Shown piece after piece: positions 59,904 to 64,000 of a stretch of DNA of 64,000 nucleotides (the first letter of the stretch is position 1; every line of letters starts with the position of its first letter). The translations under genes were made by a program, and so were the position numbers. Under the pieces are notes generated by a model. The model searched no databases. It saw only the letters and a program-made list of their open reading frames with translations, and was not told the origin of the DNA. The stretch comes from Streptomyces sp. NBC_00162 (GTDB lineage Bacteria; Actinomycetota; Actinomycetes; Streptomycetales; Streptomycetaceae), in NCBI RefSeq assembly GCF_024611995.1, contig NZ_CP102509.1, positions 8,060,001-8,124,000 on the forward strand, written 5' to 3'.

Positions 59904-61586
59904 ATGCTCAGCACCCTTCCGGCCGGCACCGGCCACCCCTCCCGCACCGCCACCGCACCGGACTCCTGGTGGCGCGACGCGGTGATCTACCAGGTCTACG
60001 TCCGCAGCTTCCTCGACAGCACCGGGGACGGCGTCGGCGACCTGGCCGGCGTCAGGGCCGGGCTTCCCTACCTGCGGAAGCTCGGTGTCGACGGCATCTG
60101 GCTCAGCCCCTTCTACCCGTCGCCGCAGCACGACCACGGCTACGACGTCGCCGACTACTGCGGTGTCGACCCCGTCTACGGCGACCTCGCCGAGTTCGAC
60201 CGGCTGGTGTCCGACGCCCGCCGGCTCGGGCTCAAGCTGCTGCTCGACATCGTCCCCAACCACTGCTCCAGCGAGCACCCCTGGTTCCGCGAAGCGCTCA
60301 CGGCCGCACCGGGCAGCGCACCGCGCTCCCGCTTCCACTTCGCGCCCGGCCGCGGCCCGGACGGGGCGCAGCCGCCCAACAACTGGCACGCCATGTTCGG
60401 CGGGCCCGCCTGGAGCCGGACGACCGAGCCCGACGGCACCCCCGGAGAGTGGTACCTGCACCTCTTCACGCCTGAGCAGCCCGACCTGAACTGGCGCGAC
60501 CCGGCCGTGGGCGATGACTTCGAGCGGGTGCTTCGCTTCTGGTTGGACCGGGGTGTCGACGGGTTCCGCATCGACGTCGCCGCCGGGTTGTTCAAGCACC
60601 CCGAGCTGCCCGACTCGGACGACCCCGGAGCCGACGAACGGGCCCGCGACGCCGTCAACCAGCTGGCCTGGAACCAGCCCGAGGTCCACGACGTGTGGCG
60701 CCGCTGGCGCTCGGTGTGTGAGGAGTACACCGCCCGCGACGGCCACGAGCGGCTGCTGGTCGGCGAGGTGTCCGTGCCGACCGCCCGCCAGCACGCCGAG
60801 TACGTCCGCCCCGACGAACTGCACCAGGCGTTCTTCTTCGACCTGCTCAGCGCACCCTGGGACGCGGATGCCTTCCGCGCGACGATCACCGAGGCGATAC
60901 GCGACATCGCAGGCACCGGCTCCACCGTCACCTGGGTGCTCAACAACCACGACCAGGTCCGCACGGTCACCCGTTACGCGGGCGAGCCAGGGGTGGAAGG
61001 CAGTGGACTGGGAGCCGCCCGCGCCCGCGCCGCAGCCCTCCTGATGCTCGCCCTGCCCGGCGCCGCCTACGTCTACCAGGGTGAGGAGCTCGGCCTCCCC
61101 GAGGTCCTCGACCTGCCTGACGAGGTCCTCACCGACCCGATCTTCCACCGCACGGGCAGTCGCAAGCACGTCCGGGACGGCTGCCGGGTGCCCCTGCCGT
61201 GGTCCGGGCACGCTTCCCCGTTCGGCTTCAGCCAGGAAGCGGCCGGCGCCAAGCCGTGGCTGCCGCAGCCCGAGTGGTTCGCCGAGCACGCCACCGACCG
61301 CGCCCTGGCGGACACCCGCTCCTTCTGGCACCTCTACCGCGACGGACTCCAGCTGCGGCGCACCCTGCCGCAGCTCGGCGACGGCACCCTGCGCTGGCTG
61401 GACGCGCCTGCGCAGGTGCTGGCGATCGTCCGCGGCGAGGGCCTGATCTGCGCGGTGAACTTCGGCACGGAGCCGGTGCCGGCCCCGGTCCCCGGGACTC
61501 CGCTGCTCGCCAGCGGACCCTGCCCCGACGGTGTGCTTCCCGCGGCAACCGCCGCCTGGTGGACGGGCGAGTGCCCTGCCCCGTGA
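59904..61586 (+). CDS. glycoside hydrolase family 13 alpha-glucosidase-like enzyme
   Basis: A 560-residue GH13 enzyme: WWRDAVIYQVYVRSFLDSTG, conserved region I DIVPNH, region II GFRIDVA (Asp nucleophile), region III LLVGEV (Glu acid/base), region IV NNHD. No signal peptide, so it is cytoplasmic and probably hydrolyses imported maltose, isomaltose or related alpha-glucosides. It precedes the sugar binding lipoprotein gene by 68 bases in one operon. Confidence 0.88.
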   Translation: MLSTLPAGTGHPSRTATAPDSWWRDAVIYQVYVRSFLDSTGDGVGDLAGVRAGLPYLRKLGVDGIWLSPFYPSPQHDHGYDVADYCGVDPVYGDLAEFDRLVSDARRLGLKLLLDIVPNHCSSEHPWFREALTAAPGSAPRSRFHFAPGRGPDGAQPPNNWHAMFGGPAWSRTTEPDGTPGEWYLHLFTPEQPDLNWRDPAVGDDFERVLRFWLDRGVDGFRIDVAAGLFKHPELPDSDDPGADERARDAVNQLAWNQPEVHDVWRRWRSVCEEYTARDGHERLLVGEVSVPTARQHAEYVRPDELHQAFFFDLLSAPWDADAFRATITEAIRDIAGTGSTVTWVLNNHDQVRTVTRYAGEPGVEGSGLGAARARAAALLMLALPGAAYVYQGEELGLPEVLDLPDEVLTDPIFHRTGSRKHVRDGCRVPLPWSGHASPFGFSQEAAGAKPWLPQPEWFAEHATDRALADTRSFWHLYRDGLQLRRTLPQLGDGTLRWLDAPAQVLAIVRGEGLICAVNFGTEPVPAPVPGTPLLASGPCPDGVLPAATAAWWTGECPAP

Positions 61587-61654
61587 CCCCGAGTAGATCC
61601 GCCCCAGGCCCCTCCCACCCCGCAGCCCCGGACTTCCTCGAAAAGGACCTCATC

Positions 61655-62986
61655 ATGCGACGAACCAGCAAGACGACCCGACGGACCGCGGCCTCCGCCA
61701 CGGCGGCCCTGGCTCTCACCCTCGGTGCCACCGCCTGCGGCGGCACCACCGGACCCGCGAGCGGCGGTGAACTGGCCGGTCAGACCGTGACCGTGGCAGG
61801 CGTGTGGACCGGCACCGAGCAGAAGAACTTCAAGAAGGTCCTCGACGCCTTCACCAAGAAGACCGGAGCCACGACTGCCTTCGTCCCCTCCGGCGACAAC
61901 GTCTCCACCTTCGTCGGAAGCAAGATCGAGGGCGGCAACGCGCCCGACGTGGTGATGGTCCCCCAGGTGGGCGTGCTCCAGCAGTTCGCCAAGGAGGGCT
62001 GGCTCCAGCCGCTGTCCGACCAGACCGCCAAGACGGCCGACTCCACGCTCGCCCCGGTGTGGAAGAACTACGGCACCGTCGGCGGCACGTACTACGGCCT
62101 CTACTTCAAGGCCGCCCACAAGTCCACCATCTGGTACGCCCCGGAGACCTTCACCCAGGCCGGCGTCAGCGAGCCCAAGAGCTACGCCGACCTGCTGAAG
62201 GCCGGCCACACCCTCGCCGACTCCGGCCGCCCGGCCTTCGCCATAGCCGGCGAGGACGGCTGGACCCTCACCGACTGGTTCGAGAACATCTACCTCTCCC
62301 AGGCCGGGCCGGAGAAGTACGACCAGCTCGCCCAGCACAAGCTCAAGTGGACCGACGACAGCGTCGTCAAAGCCCTGACCACCCTCGGGGAACTCTTCAA
62401 GGACAACCGGCTCGTCGCCGGCGGCGCCCAGACCGCGCTGGGCACCGACTTCCCGAAGTCGGTCGAGCAGGTCTTCGGCGCCGAGCCCAAGGCGGCCATG
62501 GTCTACGAGGGAGACTTCGTCGGCGGCGTCGCCAAGGACCAGTTCGGCAAGCAGCCCGGCAAGGACGCCAAATTCCTTCCCTTCCCCGCAGTCGACGGCG
62601 GCAAGGCGCCCGTCGTCAGCGGTGGTGACGCGGCCGTCGTCCTCAAGCAGGGGAAGAACAGCAAGGCCGGCATGAAGCTCGTCGAGTACCTGGCCGGGCC
62701 CGAGGCGGCCGAGATCTGGGCCGGCGCGGGCGGCTTCCTGTCCCCGAGCATCCGGGTCGACATGGCCGCGTACGGCGACCCCGTCACCCGCAGCACCGCC
62801 GAGTCGCTCATCGCGGCGGGCGACTCGATCCGCTTCGACATGTCGGACCAGGCCCCGGCCGCGTTCGGCGGCACCAAGGGCGCGGGGGAGTGGAAGCTCC
62901 TCCAGGACTTCCTGCGCGACCCGTCGGACCCCCAGGGCACGGCCGCGAAGCTCGAGGCCGAGGCCGCCAAGGCCTACGGGAACTGA
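61655..62986 (+). CDS. sugar ABC transporter substrate-binding lipoprotein
   Basis: A 443-residue family 1 binding protein: basic start, hydrophobic stretch, lipobox LGATAC (Cys about residue 28), then TVTVAGVWTGTEQKNFKKVL and NAPDVVMVPQVGVLQQFAKE. It resembles alpha-glucoside (AglE-like) binding proteins. It is in an operon with the GH13 enzyme and permease. Confidence 0.88.
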   Translation: MRRTSKTTRRTAASATAALALTLGATACGGTTGPASGGELAGQTVTVAGVWTGTEQKNFKKVLDAFTKKTGATTAFVPSGDNVSTFVGSKIEGGNAPDVVMVPQVGVLQQFAKEGWLQPLSDQTAKTADSTLAPVWKNYGTVGGTYYGLYFKAAHKSTIWYAPETFTQAGVSEPKSYADLLKAGHTLADSGRPAFAIAGEDGWTLTDWFENIYLSQAGPEKYDQLAQHKLKWTDDSVVKALTTLGELFKDNRLVAGGAQTALGTDFPKSVEQVFGAEPKAAMVYEGDFVGGVAKDQFGKQPGKDAKFLPFPAVDGGKAPVVSGGDAAVVLKQGKNSKAGMKLVEYLAGPEAAEIWAGAGGFLSPSIRVDMAAYGDPVTRSTAESLIAAGDSIRFDMSDQAPAAFGGTKGAGEWKLLQDFLRDPSDPQGTAAKLEAEAAKAYGN

Positions 62987-62996
62987 GGCGGCTCCC

Positions 62997-64000
62997 ATGG
63001 CTGACACCGTGACCACCCGCGCTGCCGCCGACGGGCGGCGCCGGGCTCACCGAAAGAAGCGCCGCCTCGCGGTCGTCTTCGTCCTGCCGGCCCTGCTGCT
63101 GCTCGGCGCGCTGGTCGTCTACCCCGTCCTCTTCTCCTTCGGCCGCAGCCTCTTCGACGCCAGCGGTGACCGCTTCGTCGGAGCCGGGAACTACGCGACG
63201 ATCATCCACGACCCGGCCACGCTCAAGGCGATCCGCAACAGCACCATCTGGGTCGTCGTCGCCCCGACCCTGCTGACCGGACTGGGGCTGCTCCTCGCCG
63301 TACTCACCGAAAAGGTGCGCTGGGCGACCGCGTTCAAGCTGGTGCTCTTCCTGCCGATGGCCGTGTCGTTCCTCGCCGCGGGCATCATCTTCCGGCTCGC
63401 CTACGAACAGGACCCGGACCGGGGCGTGCTCAACGCCGCTGTCGTCGGCGTCCACGACACCTTCGACGACGCTGCCGCCTACCCGACGGCCCGCGCCCGA
63501 GAGGGCCAAGGCCTGACCGGTAGGGCGGGCGGCCCGTACAGCACCGAGGAGACCGTACGTCCCGGCCGCTCGGTAAGCCTCGGGTTCGTCGGGGTGGCAG
63601 GCGACGCGATGCCCGCCGCCGCGAAGGCCGCGGCCGCGGCGGCGCCCGGCACACAGGAGATCGGGGGAGTCGTCTACCTCGACTTCGCCCCCGGCGGCGC
63701 CGGCACACCGGGCAAGGTCGACCCGGGCGAGAAGGGGCTGCCCGGCATGACGGTCGAGGCCGTGCGGGACGGCCGGGTGGCCGCGACCGCCACCACGGCC
63801 GACGACGGGTCCTTCCGCTTCACCGGGCTGGCCGACGGCGATTACACCGTCTCGCTGCCCGCGGCCAACTTCGAGGCCCCCTACAAGGGGGTGAACTGGC
63901 TCGGTCCGGCGCTGGTGACCCCGGCCATCATCGGCGCCTACCTGTGGGTGTGGACCGGCTTCGCGATGGTCCTGATCGGCGCCGGCCTCGCGGCCATCCC
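62997..64000 (+). CDS. sugar ABC transporter permease with inserted extracytoplasmic domain (3' end outside window)
   Basis: 334 residues are visible. RKKRRLAVVFVLPALLLLGA is the first helix, followed by FSFGRSLFDASGDRFVGAGN and two more helices. At about residues 145-300 a soluble insert appears, including a Cna-B/SdrD-like segment (LPGMTVEAVRDGRVAATATT, DDGSFRFTGLADGDYTVSLP). The membrane part then resumes (WLGPALVTPAIIGAYLWVWT). The rest lies beyond the window. The insert would be extracytoplasmic between helices. Confidence 0.85.
   Translation, partial: MADTVTTRAAADGRRRAHRKKRRLAVVFVLPALLLLGALVVYPVLFSFGRSLFDASGDRFVGAGNYATIIHDPATLKAIRNSTIWVVVAPTLLTGLGLLLAVLTEKVRWATAFKLVLFLPMAVSFLAAGIIFRLAYEQDPDRGVLNAAVVGVHDTFDDAAAYPTARAREGQGLTGRAGGPYSTEETVRPGRSVSLGFVGVAGDAMPAAAKAAAAAAPGTQEIGGVVYLDFAPGGAGTPGKVDPGEKGLPGMTVEAVRDGRVAATATTADDGSFRFTGLADGDYTVSLPAANFEAPYKGVNWLGPALVTPAIIGAYLWVWTGFAMVLIGAGLAAI

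Noticed and set aside
1..64000. tRNA, rRNA or attachment sites
   Set aside because: I scanned for TTCGAATCC-like arms and rRNA-conserved blocks and found only coding matches (for example near 2254).

Overview
The window is typical high-GC actinomycete DNA and almost certainly comes from a Streptomyces or close relative. Codon third positions are strongly G/C. GTG starts and ATGA/GTGA gene overlaps are common. Gene content is characteristic: STAND NTPases with TPR repeats, Sec/Tat secreted proteins, a STAS anti-anti-sigma factor, an RsbW-like ATPase, TetR/MerR/PadR regulators and the DUF1469-DUF3618-DUF4235 envelope operon. The mix of accessory genes, remnants and transport genes suggests a chromosome arm rather than the core.

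Layout: 0-4 kb, a small membrane protein translationally coupled to a STAND NTPase/TPR protein, then a MOSC protein. 4-11 kb, LysE exporter, MepB-like and GYD proteins, a headless TetR remnant, an FMN glutamate-synthase-like oxidoreductase and pyruvate oxidase (poxB). 11-18 kb, DUF2231 membrane protein, an SRPBCC/FAD-oxidoreductase pair, a dead IS5-type element, and a Tat-exported PHP phosphoesterase with a beta-propeller tail. 18-21 kb, SDR facing TetR across a perfect operator, then an SDR-MerR operon. 21-30 kb, glutathionyl-hydroquinone-reductase-like protein, hemerythrin, STAS, GNAT, polyphosphate kinase 2, YihY, the holin/DUF operon, and a methyltransferase-CDGSH-diiron enzyme operon. 30-33 kb, a decayed carboxylate-amine ligase, emfourin and PPOX. 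33-36 kb, the most unusual locus: an HExxH putative peptide-modifying enzyme behind a 65-residue acidic peptide, divergent from a methyltransferase whose N-terminus resembles that peptide. 36-54 kb, small secreted proteins, DUF1062, a large secreted subtilisin, regulators, a two-component system and a lipoprotein. 54-58 kb, a transglycosylase-like secreted protein and a PadR-ATPase-FtsX-type ABC operon. 58-64 kb, a sugar-uptake locus: solute-binding protein, GH13 glucosidase, second solute-binding lipoprotein, and a permease carrying an inserted extracytoplasmic domain.

At least nine otherwise healthy genes or gene positions (near 7.58, 13.69, 16.70, 16.96, 25.87, 29.12, 40.72, 51.18 and 58.53 kb) show an apparent one-base loss, each at or beside a run of four or five G/C. 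This points to systematic homopolymer under-calling in the assembly, so those genes are annotated as frameshifted CDSs rather than as dead genes. True decay is seen in the IS element (nonsense codon plus truncation), the TetR remnant and the carboxylate-amine ligase remnant.
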